From positions 1 to 64,000 of the forward strand of contig JAQGDQ010000331.1 in NCBI GenBank assembly GCA_030141605.1: a stretch of 64,000 nucleotides of DNA. The letters run 5' to 3'. Below, one piece after another: positions 11,801-26,800 of this stretch. The notes below the pieces were generated by a model. That model was not told where the DNA came from. It saw only the letters and a list, made by a program, of their open reading frames with translations, and ran no database searches. The position numbers and the translations under genes are program-made. Every line of letters begins with the position of its first letter. Positions within the stretch are counted from its first letter, which is position 1. The DNA comes from Tubiluchus corallicola (lineage: Eukaryota; Priapulida; Priapulimorpha; Priapulimorphida; Tubiluchidae).

Positions 11801-14800
11801 TGTAACATGCGACTCACTCACTCTATTTAATAATGTACTTCTCACAGAAAATTATGGTTTAGGACCATACTGAACACAATTAAACTGAAACATAAAGCAT
11901 TGAAAATGTAACTTAAGTTAGAAATTTAAAACCTGTAAATTTTATCAGCAAAACATTTTCCATATTTCTAACTTGTAACTACCAGCTCAAGTTAATGGTT
12001 TATCTGTCCAATTTTCATGATTTGGGGATATATAACATTTGTGCATTAACACAACTAAGCTTACCAAAACTAATCATTGTAATTATGTCAATCATTCATT
12101 TGTTACATTCAAGGTGTTTTATATGTTTAACCCAATGCAACATCTAAACTCATCATCACTACAAAGCCAACTATGCCTGTCAATGAAGCCAGTTTGCCAT
12201 TACCACCAGTCTGAGCTTCAGCAATTATATCATCATATACAACAAATATCATCGCACCGGCTGCAAAAGCTAAAGCATATGGAAGTATTGGTTGTGCCAC
12301 AGACACTGCAAAAGCTCCTAATAGTCCTGCTAAAGGCTCTACCATTCCACTCAGCTGTCCCCAAAAAAAACTTTTCCAGACTGAGAATCCATAACCTCTT
12401 AATGGTAAACTAACTGCAAGTCCTTCTGGAAAGTTTTGGATTCCTATGCCTATTGCAAGATTCCGAGCTTTTTCAAAAGTTGCTTCATCTGTTGAATTAA
12501 TGGCACCAAATCCCACTCCAACAGCTAATCCTTCAGGAATGTTGTGTACTGTAATAGCAATAATTAGAAGAAGCATTCTTTTCCAACTATCCTGCTTGGT
12601 CCTATATGCAGCTTTTGCTGGTGATTTTTTATTATCATTTTCTACAACACTTTCTCTTGATGATTTAGGTGTTAACCGTTTCTTTCTGTAATATAACTCA
12701 CTGTCAGATGTAGAGAGTTTGTTTTTTGCAGTTTCATATTCAACAATTGTGATATGTGTTCCACTTTCTTTCATCAATAAATTGTCGAGGTGATTAGGAC
12801 TGCAGTCTGATTCAAATTTTATTTTATCTTTTTCATCATTCATTAAAAGTGCAATAGGACCTGACATTGCACCTAACTTGGGCAATAATAAGTCAGCTCC
12901 AAATACAAACAAAGCACCCAAGATAAACCCCACTGCAACTGGCACAAAAGCCCATTGACCTTTGCTACCATATGTTGGAGAACTCTCTGCTAATGCTATA
13001 GCTGGATCCAATAGAGACCAAAAACTTGCAGCTGTCATAACACCAGCAGCAAAACCTAGGCTACCATCCAGAATCTTTCGTTGGCCAGTTCTACAGAAAA
13101 ATACAACACTAGCACCAACTGCAGTTAGTCCCCATGTCATCAAAGTGCCTAAAAAGGCTTGTAAGACAGGATTTGCACCTTCAATCATGTCTGTTGCTTG
13201 TTATCACTGAAACACATAAAGCAAATATATATTCAGACAAGTGTTAAAGTGCAGGTATTTTCTTACCCAGTATTTTAGGTATAATAGCTTAGATTTGACC
13301 ATTTTTATGCATTGTGTAGAACTCCAATAATAGCAATATGACCTCCAGACTAACAGCAGGGAAGTTCCTTAGTCCATTAGAGAAATTTACAAATGACCAC
13401 TTGGTATTTTATTTATTATTTGGCAATATGTTACTTTCCACGGTTATTGCTTCTAACACATGATCAGCTCAACAGTTGTACTACATTATTTTTTCGCTTT
13501 ATCGGTGCTTTATCTTGCAAAATTAATCTGGCTATTACCAGAGATTTTGCGTAATTTGTGCCAACACTTCATTATTCTTAGTTGTTGAAAACTTTTACGA
13601 TCTTTACGTCTTTTTTACGATCAGTAATTGTAGGGTGCAGTGATAACGCTTTAGAAATCTACGAACATGTATGAGAAACCCAAGAAGTAGATTAGTGCAA
13701 CATACACAAAAAACTACTGAATGCATTTTGCAGTTTATATTTTCTTATGTCAGATAAATGGTGCAGTAATGACACACATTTCTCGTGGAACTACAGAAGC
13801 AGATTGAAAAGAAAATCTCTAACAGTTGCATCTTTTTTGCAACACCATTATATAAAGATCATAACAAATATAGCCAGCGGCCAATAAAGGTAATAAAACT
13901 ATTTCATGCAGCTGTGTTGCAATGTTCTACACAAAAAGAAAAAATATTCCCCAAGGTACAGCCTGCTATTAAGTTAGTTATGAAATCACATTTGGTTAAC
14001 TTGTTTCAACTATAGCTCATGGTAACAATAATATAGTACTGAGGCCTCCTAATATATGAGATGGGTTTGTTATGCATAGCCAAAGTTTAATTAAGTTAGC
14101 CAGTCTTATAAATGGATGTTATTACATTTAATCAAATAGACTGAACCCATTAGTGATCTGAAAGCACAATTTATTGAGAAGATAGTAATAACATGAAACA
14201 TAATTGGCAGCATTTAATTTTGTAATGATTGCAAATTTAATAAATTTCATTTACTCTGAAATGGTAAATTACCGGCCGAACTAACATTACCACACTTTAG
14301 TTGTTTAACATATCGAAAATACAGAAAACGGTGCATATTCTTAATTTGCCTGAGCAGGCTCAGTGCAGAGGCTACACCTATGTGATAAAAACTGAAAAGA
14401 ATCTTGTTGCCAGAAACTATTTTGAATATTAAGTCTTTGACTCCATTTATATCTTCACCAAACTCTTACATTACACAAGCTCACTAACCTATCCATCCGT
14501 CTTACTCTGTCATTCGTGACTTCAAATAAACCTATTCATAAAATTTAAGTTGTCCTGGTTTGCTAAAATCACTGGATAGTTTTACCAACATTAGGCACTA
14601 TATGTGTGGGAGTGTTAAGACTAAAAGTTGAGCTGACTGTTTACTTAACCATAAAAATGAACTGTTACAAGAGTGTGAATGGCCTGTGACATCATAACAA
14701 CAGTTTTTCAGTCTCACTTAATAAGTAAATTTCAGTAAGCCTCAATTAATTAACATTTATACTAGGCACAGAAACAAAAACTATAAAATTTACAACATGG

Positions 14801-17800
14801 GCAACGAATGCAAAATGCTTTTAGTGCCAAATCCAAGTATACTGTAGTTTGATTTTGACTAATGCAGTTTAGCTATGTATCTGTCATTTCTGAGTCGTTT
14901 ATTCTGTACGCTTATTATTTTTAAGTCTCAGTCTCTTTGAGCAAAAAAGGTGGGATTAGCCCACCATCATGTGTATGCTTGCTAAACTTTTCACTTCATG
15001 TTAATTTTAGAACTTGGAGGTGAAAAGCAATAAGTTGCTAGGAGATGAAATTGCCTTACCAGATGAACATGACAAAGATTCATCTGATGAAGAGGTAGGT
15101 ATTATAGATTTCATTATCAATCATTTTCATTAAAGTTTAAAAAATGAAAACAATGTGCCCAGTTAAGTGTCATCCTGTATACCTTGCAAGTGACCTGCCA
15201 AACGGTTAGCTAATTTTAGGATATTTGTTTGAACACCTACTTGCTAGCATATAAAAACAAAAACCCGTAGAATAAAATTTGATCAGTTATAAGTGAGTTT
15301 TCTGCAACAAATGTCACATAGACAATTTCTCTTGAGTGCTACCTGTGACAATATTAATGACTGTTATAGTTTATTTATTTATTCAAAGCAAAGTGTATTA
15401 TTGCATACTTCAATAAGATTTTTTAAGACTGGAATTAAATTTATTATTATTTTAGTTAGGATGATGAGAAATTAGTATTTCATTATGAAATTCTAGATAT
15501 TAGCCTCAGCTTCAGACATTTTTTATTAAAAAAAGGTTATATACACAAGTAAATTAAAAGTTTTATTAAAATCGCGTTAGACAGTAAAATCACGTTAAAA
15601 ATTGTCAAGTTATTACGCAAAGGACAAATGTTGATTTCACTATACATTTATGATAATATTAAAATGAACTGCGTTAACAAAAAAAAAACAAACAAACAAA
15701 ATGAAAAATATAATGTTTCAATAGTTACGGAAACTTGTTTCGGGTAGTTTTTCATAATGAATGTACTTGGAAACTCAGCACTGTCATTCAAGTAGGACTA
15801 TGTAAATTTACATAAATCATTATTAAAAGCTATATCACCGTATCAGAATAGCCCTGGTAATGAAATCTTCCACACAAGAACCTCTAAACTAGGCAATGAA
15901 GAACATAATGGATTCAGCTGCCATGAACACAATCTGAAAGCCACCAGGCAATTGTTAATGGGCTAATGGTGGATAATAAATTCTTCCTGATTGTGATACT
16001 GTTTTTTTATACTGTTAAATATGAAACGTCAGTATTACAGTAGCAACTTTCCATCTTCTCCCCATTAGCATAATCCTCAGATTCTTACTCTTCCTCTCAT
16101 CGTTGCCTTAGATTGTTATTCTTCCTGAAGTTGTTGCTTTTAATTTAACAGGAATGACATTTGGATTTGTTGTTTTGGAACTTGTTTCAAGAATTCAAGG
16201 TTATTTATGCCGGAATTTATACACTGTGCTTTGTGTTAGGGAGACTTGATATCAGGAACCCTTGCTTGGGATGCTTTTTTTGTTGTTCTATCCTCTCTAG
16301 ATTCCTCCATGAGGGCATTACCACAATTCACTCATGTGGAATCACATGGTGAAAAGAAGGATTTAAAAGACTCATGCAAAATACAGCAATGGCATACAGT
16401 TATACTCCTTTATACAGCCCACTTTGGGGCTCAAAATTTGGCATTAAGCAAATTTTTTCATTATAACAAGGTGTATTAATTAATACATGCATGTCTAGGC
16501 AAATTTATACGTTTGTTCTGCCAAAAATTTGGATGTTAAGCGACGTTGGCCTCATGAAAGAGGACGTTATAGCAAGTTCAACTGCAAGTTACAGGTCATA
16601 GGAAGGCTAATCTTACCTAAATGAGATTTACACAGTGAGTAAATGAGAAAGAAAAGGAGATTTTAGAGTGGCAGTTATGCTAGGTCTACAGTTCCTAGAT
16701 ATTATTTACAGGGACCAGTTATGAGAAAGAATCAGGTAACCAATAAGTGAGGAGCTGTTGTGTGTGTTTTGGGTTGAGGATTACCGGGCCAGATCAGTGA
16801 ACTGATGGATGACTGTTAGATTCAGTACTTATTTTGCACAGTTTCACCAGCCATTTTGCCTGTAGATATTTATGCTTTTGGGGTGTACGGTACAAACAAA
16901 CCTGGTTGAGATACCACTGCCGGTCTAGTTCTGTCTTAATCTCGACTGAATGCTGGATCCTGGCTTGCAAAGTGCCAAACTGTTTAAAAAACTTTCTAAA
17001 GGGCTAACTAGTGCTTGATCCACAAGTCGTAAAAATTAAACGTTTTATAATATTGAGCATTGACCTTTACACAAAATATTTGTTAAACTTAAAAAATCAC
17101 ATAGTGTAATGACTATATAATTTATTTATAAATAGCAAATAATTACAAGTGATTTGTGTAACATGTAGTTTTTTGTTAATGCCAGACTTTGCCAATAAGA
17201 AATGCAAATGTGACTCGTACTCTGTTCTTATTCATTTAAGTTGTGATAGAAAAGCAAACTCATAAGATGTGTTGAGCCACAATCCATTTTTAAGTCATAC
17301 AATATAGTTTTCATGCACTTTGTTGCCATACGTATAACAACAATGTCTGGTCAGTCTAAGCAAAATAAACTATCCAGCAATAGGCCTGGGAATAACACTA
17401 AAATTAATTTTCCTGAAAACAATCATCATACATTCAGTATAGTTATAATGAATTATATAAACTAAACTAAAAAAACTAAAATCCTTAAAAAAGTGAATGT
17501 TGTGACATGTATCCACTTAGGCAAGGGTATATTTAACGTTTAAACATTTATAAGCAATGTAAATTACAGCAAGTATGAACAAACAAAATGCACAAACTTT
17601 CAGTTCAGCTCCAAAAAAAGAAAAAAAGTTTGTAAATTCCTCAAGTTGTTCCCATAACACTTGTTGGGTTACCTCTTAGTAGAGCAATAGACAAACGTTG
17701 GAACAAAAAAATAGGGACGTATCGGATCCGGATATCATGCGCTGTTTGTACTTCTATTTTTCTATCTGTAAAACTAGTGAATGCGCACTGATTATGAAAA

Positions 17801-20800
17801 AAGATTAGAACGGGCAGGAAAAATATACATAACAGTTTAATTACCCTAATAGTCTTAATTTTTGTAAAAGGATTAGCATTAAAATCTTCAGAACCAGCCC
17901 TTTTCAGCAGTCTACTTTCAAAAAAAGCAACTTTGGCGGTCTTTTTAGTTTACACCAAATGCGCAGTAAGTGCTCAGACTTGGAGTAAAAATCAATGTTT
18001 GCTGTGTTTCTGTGCCTCTGGCACACAGGTCCGGAACTGGCAAAAATGGATCCGGTGCATCCCTACTAAAAAACTTGTTGATCTGATCTCCCCAGTGGCA
18101 CGTTGAATGCATTTGCCTAATGAGCTAAGGATTTCTTCTCTTCAATACCAAGACAGGCAAAGGTTTCAGTAGCAATCAGTGCAAAATGTAATGTTGGCAA
18201 GAAATTGTTCTATTATAAAAGAGGCCTGGCAGAACAATGGTTGTGATTTTAACTGTAATCACTGTTTTTTGGAAATTGCAACCCTATTTTGGCTCACTTG
18301 CAGTTTAGGTGGTTCTCCTCACACCCCACAACCTTCCTATATTTAGTCCCACTGCCAACACTCTACCTCCTTCTCATTCCAAACCTCCCCTCCCTCTCCC
18401 ACTCCATCGCCAAGAATGCGAAGCTGTCTAACCCAACATGCCTTGCTGCAAACTCACCAAAACTATTTGATTGACTAACTGATTAGCTTAGGTAGCTAAC
18501 AAACTAATTAACAATCTTTGTACGGTATGAAGCCTCAAATTAGCGTATGTTCCAATATTAATTATTTTATTATTCAAAAGAAAAACAAAAGTTACAAAAC
18601 AACGCCAGTAGAGTGCGCCACTTACTGGCATACACAGATAAATAGGAGTTATGTTTCAACTTTTCTTTACACCAGTGTGTAGATAAATTTACAAATTTCT
18701 ATTGTAGCCCTGCTTTCAGCGATATTTCTGATTTAGGCGATGTGAGAGTACCTTAAAAAACCACCTAAACTGCAATCTACCCCTACCCTATTTTAAACAA
18801 GGTTAGTTTTTCACACTAACTAAAAGTAAAAGGTCTTGATAGTATATTCAGGGGCCGCTGAACCGGCGCTCTCCTTTGTGGTCCCACTCTTTACTTCGGG
18901 CAGGGCCGGCTTTAAGCATAGGCAAACTAGACAACCGCCTAGGGCCTCACTCTCCAGGAGGGCCTCACGCCGAGGTAACATACATTATAGTTTTTAATAA
19001 ATTGCGTAATTTTATTTTTCTCGTATTTATTTCATTTGGGGGCCACCAAATTCACTTCGCCTAGGGCCTCCAATTACCTAAGGCCGACCCTGCTTCGGGG
19101 CTTGCGGGTGCGTAACCACGCCAATAATAGTAATTGTGACAAGCGATATTGCAATCTTACCGAGTTTTTTCTTCGATTCGATGAATCTAGTGGATTTAAC
19201 TAGTATTTTTTTAAAGAAAACTTACCATATATGTAATGCGCGTTCCCCCACAGAGCTCATGTTATGCGTGTCAACTTCACTACGGCGATTGCGCAAAGTT
19301 CTTTTTGTGACATCTAGCGGCGCTTGTAGAAAAATGTTGATCACCACACTGTGACATGGACTAGTAACCACAGTCCACACGCATTCATCGCTCTAGGAAT
19401 ATAATGGGTCTAGCGTCATCAAACTACTAGCTTTCTATTTACCACATTCTAGTACTTTTGTTTCCCAGCAATCCAGCATACTCGCCATTCACTGAATCAC
19501 TTAGCAAATTGATCACTTCATAGTATTTGATACTGCAACTTTTTCCTAAAATTGATATGGAAAGCTTAAAGAGGGGTAACTGCAAAAGCAGTTATGTAAG
19601 CGAAAATGCAAATACTTTTAATAAGAAAAACTCATTTGGCGATTTGCCACAACAAAAGAAGAACTTAAATAACTAAATTAACCAATTCTGTATAACTAAA
19701 GCATAGCTGTTACCCCCTACAAACCCTCGGGGCAAAATCAAATTTCGTGTTAGTACTTTGGAATTTTGAGGGTTACTCCCTAAAGGAGGAAGGTCGAGGA
19801 AAACTGGCCGAACTGTAGTTCCCCAGTGTAGGCTTACATGCTTATCGCATACGATACGATGGCTCATTGCGAAACCTTTGAATTTTTTATGAAGTCTGTA
19901 TAGCAAGAACAAGAACAACAACGTGAGCAAGTACTTGGCACTGGACGTCCAGCCAAAGCTGCTATATGTAGTGCTTTACAGCTGGCAAAGCTAGTGTATA
20001 TAGTAATGTCTGCACAAAAAACTAGTTTATTAAGATATACTTTCATGAAATTTAATTATCGAAGTTTTTTGTACATTACTGTGTATTTGGCTTGTAAGTG
20101 CTTCCACTTAGGTAACAACTCTATATATACATATACACATTATTTTTGATACTATCAGAAGTCATTTGATTTGTTGATTAATTGACTGTTTTTTTTTGGC
20201 TGATGCTGTCTATTCCAGATGGCTTTATGGCCAACTGGTTAATACCTTATAAACATGCTAGCTGCGTGCCTACAGACTAACTTGGCCTACTGGTTGATAC
20301 CTTATAAATATGCTAGCTGCCTGCTTACAGACTAACTGACTAAACTGTTGTCAAGACTGTATGGTTAGCTGGCCGAGTTGTTGACTGACTGGCTGCCTGC
20401 CTTCCACCTTGTGTAGCTGCTTACCTGACTGACAGATATGTTGAATGGCATTCTTATTAGCTAGCTGATTGATGCTCAGTTTAATTTGTTATTATTGAAT
20501 ATTTATTCATTTTTGCACGATTAGTTTGTTATGCAAAAGTTATTGAATGACGCTATAAAAATGAACATGTTTTTGCAAACACTGGTTTTGATTTTCATAT
20601 CTTGGTGTTGATATTTTGTGGTAAATAAGATACTATTACTGATTTACCATGTTCAAGTGCTACATTCGAAAGCATGTGACTTTTAAACTTAATCTATGTA
20701 TTATATTGATTCTCAGAATTTATAATTCATAGAAACCTATAAATTTTATTGAATAACTAAGCTTTTAGATTTACTTACAATCATTCCTCTTTTAGACATT

Positions 20801-23800
20801 TGGAGTGGATAAAATTTTTAAAATAGATTATTTACCTGTTTAACTGGCATCAAATGCTAACAAAAGCTGTTAATGTAGAAGAAGGCTAGAACACAAAACA
20901 TGTAGCTAGGCTCGGGGGGGGGGGGATTGTGCAAGTACTACTTTTCAGCTTATGTCTCAGCTCCCAAATGTGGTTTTTCTGTTCTGTCTTTCACCATGTG
21001 CAGTCCAAGCATTGGCTTACGCTTTCAATAGAAAATATACAGATTTTGCACTGGAAGTAGTATGGCAGATAATAAAAGGCAATCTTTTATAAAAAACACA
21101 GACTGGACATTTTGGCATGAGTTTGCATGATATTTTATTGTCATACGTATTTTGTGTAACAGTGATATCTTTACAGTTCAAATGTACTTTCATGTTTGTT
21201 TAACTTCTGTGACAGATCCTGGATTCATTTTTTTGAACAGTTTCTTCCTGAATATCTTTGAGCAAAACCTACTATCTAATATAGACCCAACATAACAATA
21301 AGGCATACGATGTTTGAGAACTTAAATTCTTGACGAAAAAAGCCGATTTCTCTGACAAAATGTTCTATGAATGTCTTGTTTCTAACCAGTCTCCTTGAAA
21401 TATTGTCGATTTCTATACCAGATATTTCTCTGTACTTTGCAGAAGGGAAAATGTAGTTAAGATTATTCTGCATACCATTTTTTCAGTGGTTTTTGCTTTA
21501 ATTAGTGCATTTGCAGAATGTTCCACTTGGAAATATTATATTTTCTGATTTGATACACAAACATGTGAACTTCTGAAACATGTAAAACTCAAGTTGCCAA
21601 AGCTAGCTTACTTAGACAACTACAAATGCCTACTAACTATACCTAAAGAAAATTTATACCAGAGTTTTAATGAAATTTTGACAGCAGTATCAAATAACAT
21701 ATCAAGATTAAGTGCAGGAAAAACTAAGTGTGTTGATGCAGTTAGGATAATGTAAGTCAACACATCAGCGTCAGCAAATTACATAATTATTTAGTCTATA
21801 AGCTTCAGATAGTACAACAAGAGAAATAATATGTGCACTGAATCTTTCAGCAGTCTCAGTTCGAGCAGTTACTGTTGTAGGAATTTTTTTTAGTTTTCTA
21901 ACATGAATACAAGACAGGCTGACATGTCTTTGCAAATAGTGTTGTTGTTTTGATAAAAAGAGCGGCAGTAATAGGTCAGGCTAAAGTCGTAAGCAATATT
22001 TCTACACACTGGGGAAAGGATTCCTACTAACTCTGTTTGACTTTTTTCTTATGTTTTGACATAGTCATTGAGACAGTGTTTGTGAAAATTGTTTAAAAAG
22101 TCATCTAAAAACCCAATCATAACCAGCAGCAGGTACTACATATTAGTTGCCTTCAAAAAATATTAGTTGAATGAGAAATATGAGTACTTTATTACCATTT
22201 TTGCCTGCCTTTTAAATAGGACATTCGGAATACGGTGGGAAATATTCCAATGGAATGGTATGCTGATTATCCTCACATTGGTTATGACTGGACTGGTCGT
22301 AAAATTATGAAACCTGCCACTGGCGATCATCTGGCTAAGTTTTTGGAGAGAATGGACAATGAAAACTACTGGTATGCAATTTTAACATCTTAACAGGTGA
22401 TTTTTGATGCAGCTTCTTATAGCCTTAGTGAGAACAGAATTCTACAAAACTATTATTCTTATTAAAACAGAAAACTTCCTAATATAAGGAGTTAAAAGAA
22501 TTAAAAAAAGAATACCACGGTAAAGAAATGGGAAGATGTAATGTTTCAGTTCTTGCAGTTCTATGCTCGTGTCAAATCAGGTAAGTTTACCGAGATGACA
22601 GTTATCGTGCTTGAATTGCAGATCAAAACTTGAGAAGGATAATTCTGGCATTTGAGGAAATATGTATTAGTTTTCTGCAGTATTTTTAGATTCTTGCAGG
22701 TGTTAGTTTAAAATTTAACTTCAACAGGTTTATGCATAATTAAGATTCTCTGCTTACAGAAGAATCTTCTTGATTTACCCACAGTTTTTATTTATTTTTA
22801 TTTTTATTAATATTATTATTATTTATGCCTTTATGTTTTTCTATTAACTCGCACACGCACAGGGTTATTGTCACTAAACTCACAGGACACATTCCCCTGG
22901 TAGGGGGATTTATGCATATGTTTAACCGCTCATCCCCGGGTCAAGGGTCATGGAGCAGGCAGGGCTTATTGTTTTTTCGTTAGACTGGATCTCGTCCTAC
23001 AGTACTTGAGCTATGGCACAATTTTTGGTATGTTGCTAGGTGGGATCGAGTTGATGTGGGAAAATTTTTTGGTAGGAGGCATAAACCAAAATTGGGGAGG
23101 ATAGGGGACATCAGTGCTTCCATCGTCAAGCTACAGTAACGTGTAATACGTCAAATGAAAGATCTGGATGAGACGAATTGAATTATATAAGTTTTGTTGA
23201 TTTTGGTTGAACCCTGAACCCCTCTAGGGGACAAAAACCGAAATCGCAGGTTGGGACACCAATGTTTTTTATTATTTTTTATTTATTTATGCAAAATATA
23301 CTTTACAAGTTAAAAAAAACCAAGACATTTACAATAACATAAACAAATATTAGCATTAACTGACTGTCAATGAATGCAATTAGTTGCAATCGGTAAATAT
23401 GCATTGACTACACTCTGGCAGTTTTCGTTGTTTGGTAAATCATTAGAATATGAGTTTCGAAGGTAACCAACTAATTTTTACACTTTTGCCGATAATTATT
23501 GAATGTATTTTAATTTAGGAAAACTGTGAAAGATAAACTAACTGGACAAGATGTTGTTTTGACTGATGCTGAGTTGGATGTAATACAGCAAGTTCAGACA
23601 GGCAAGTTTCCTGACAAGGAGTGTAACCCTTATCAGGTAACCATAGTAGTAATATTGCTATTCTTTCAGGTATAAACTTCTCTGCAGCTCTGAATTAAAC
23701 ATTTATATTTTGGCAGTTTGGTAATAAATGAACTGATGCATTAAACTTAAATAAATAATTTTTACATCTTAACTTCTAAGTATAATATGGATGACTTACT

Positions 23801-26800
23801 GTATAATGTGGTATGGAACCCAAAAATTTGTGAATAAAGTGTAATTACGATGTTAATGTCTTCGAAGATTATTTGCTTGAAACTGATGCTTTTATTATTT
23901 AAAAGCAAAAAATAAAAATTTTAACATTAGCTTTTTTAAATGCATAGCCATGGGTTGACTTCTTTTCACATGAAACTATGCTGCATCCTGTTACAAACAG
24001 ACCAGAACACAAGCGAAGTTTCATACCATCCAAGAATGAAAAAGAAAAGGTACGCAACTTTTTAATTTAATTCGATATAGTAGGTGATCTTTGTTTTCGG
24101 CGAACTGTATTACAACATAAAGGTCAGCTAACTGTGCTTAATTCTTCCTGGTGTTTGCAATTTATTTACCAGTCATTTTTTAATGGATAAAGTCAAAGCT
24201 GTTGCTGTTTTTCGAATGCCTGAAAATCTCGCATTCATGCCCAATGCAAATGAATAATATAAAAAAAGTTATTGAAATACACGTTTGACGTTTTATTCAA
24301 ACTAGTCCGGAATTCGAAGCATCAGGTTACTCACTTATTGAGTTTTCCTGCCCAATTACTTGCCCATAAATATGATATTTAGAATTCCATTTACCATTGC
24401 CATAAAATTCATTTTATATAAATTAAGAATATGCAATAGCTCTATTATAATGTCACAATATAAAAACTGGCTAAGAATTTATTACATGAACAATGAGTAT
24501 GAGAATGAAACTGGCATCACTATATAGAGTTACTTCCCAAGTGAGTAACCCCAAAAATGTGTTAGAAGTGACTGAGCATAGGTGAAAAAAATGATTACTT
24601 CTAATTTGCCACTGCCGAGAGATTAGTAAACTAAAGTTGGGTAGATTTGCGAATGGCAAGTGTGTATGTAACCTTGTACCATAGTCCACCATACTGTTTT
24701 ACAAGAAAGGTCATAGGTAAAGAATTAGGTGTTCACTATATACAAAGACTAAATTTATTACATGACTGAATTATATATTGCACTGTTAAAACAGCACAAG
24801 ACATATAATGTTAAAACATGATTAAATTAGACTGTTTCTAGCAGATGTTAGTAAATACCAGAAATTACATAATCCCAACTATAACAAAAATTATCAAAAA
24901 GTAACCAAATTAATTACCAAAATTACACAACTTCAAATTCAAGACTAGCTAACTAAACAGACATTAAATGATGGAAAAGAGAATCAGAGTTTCTACTTGA
25001 CAATCAGAAGCCATGAGGCAAAATTTATATTCTACAAAACCAACTCAACAGGGGTAAGATTAAGTCAGCTGCATACACACAAAAAGAATGAAAACATAAT
25101 GACTGGCATAGTACAAACAAAGGCAAAGGCAAACCAACAACAACCAGGCACCTTTGTAAACAACCAGTTATTACCCTAGCATCTACTAACTGTAACAAAC
25201 TAGAGAAACAAAGTTATGGACAAGAAGCCGACACCAATCAGGAAGATGCAAAGTGCATCCTATTCGGTTACTTTCATACCTGCATGGGAATAATGTGCTA
25301 AACCCACGACTCTGCAGTTTCCTCTGGCAACAGTTCTTACAGTACTGTAATATAGGTACTAAAAGGACTTTTCAGAAAAACCAAATGCTTTTGTTCAAAT
25401 ATTTTTAATTAGAGATGCTAAAATCATTTTTCAGGTTGGTAAGATACTACATGCTATACGAATGGGGTGGATAAAACCTCGTGTGCCAAAGGATAATACC
25501 CCTAAATTTTATGATTTATGGAAGGATGGCGAAAAGAGTACTAGTAGTGCAATTAACAAAAAACTCCAACACTTTATACCAGCACCTAAACTGAAGCTTC
25601 CTGGACATGAAGAGAGTTATAATCCTCCGCCTGAATACTTGCTCACAGATGAAGAGGTATTCATTCTTTTTATCCAAGATCTACTTGTAAGGAATACTAT
25701 GTAACATTACCTTATTTATTAAATGAAAATCGGACCCAATCTTAAACTACAGCTCCAAGCAATCTGCCCTGTATGATATTTAAAGTGAACATATTTTTAT
25801 TTTTTTTTCAAAAATGACTTAACATGAAAAAATTGGTGCCTCTGAAATGTAATTCTGCTATCACACGGCTAGTTGTTTGCTATTACATGCTTTTGCACTA
25901 GCTATGCTCGTGGAAATTCTGCATTTTTTAACTGCGATGTAGGCAGTATGGAGCCCTTTCACAGTTGAAAACCAAATAACAAGCTTAAAAAAATCGAGAT
26001 TACAAGTGTAAAAGCAAACTTTTGTTTACCCCTTTTTATAAGCGAATTAATTTTGGCAGCTACTAGGGATGCTAAAATCACTGTCTGTAATGTTGACTAG
26101 TAGAATTTGCACCTTGTCTACTTTCCTGCTATTTATGTCAACCGGGCATTGCTGTTACAGTACCAGTAAGTTAATTTAAATTGGCTTCTCCCTTATTTTG
26201 TCACTTTTTGACAAATGGCTTGAATTTCGTTTTTGTCACGAAATCATATCATGTGACTATTTTGTTATCAATTTAGTTATAACCAGGAAAGTGCAGCAGT
26301 TTTGTCATATACAAGTGTTAGATATTCGAGTATTGTTTTTAAAATTCATCACATAATGTGTTGATTTTGTTAGTTTACACAAAAGCATGCACATCCAATG
26401 ATGTGTTTTATTTTTAGAAAAAGGCATGGTCAGAACTCGAACCAGAAAAGAGGAAGCTTAATTTTATTCCAGAAAAGTATTCCTGTTTAAGACTTGTACC
26501 TGCATATGGATCCTTTATCAATGAGAGATTTGAACGTTGCCTGGATCTCTATTTGTGTCCTCGTCAAACAAAAATGAGAGTAAGTTTTTTTGACATACAG
26601 TAACTTTTTCAGTTCAATAAAATTGAAATTGTAGGTGGATTACTGTTTGTTCCTAGTGCTCTTGATTATTTAATGCAGAGACTGTTAAGAGTACACTTCA
26701 GCAACTTTCATTAGTCAAGTTTTGGCTTTTATTATAAAATTTACAAGTGCAAAATATGCCTTTGTGGCTCAACAAATATCATAAATGTATCGTGAATTTG

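Noticed and set aside
12039-13210. Plus-strand ORFs over the SLC39A11 region
   Set aside because: They are antisense shadows of a full-length, clearly conserved minus-strand gene.
15450-15520. GATGATGA motif in BOP1 intron 2 as a possible C/D snoRNA
   Set aside because: No CTGA box D or terminal stem was found at a sensible distance.
18289-19064. ORFs at 18289-18474 and 18876-19064
   Set aside because: They lie in or beside short inverted-repeat elements and have low-complexity translations.
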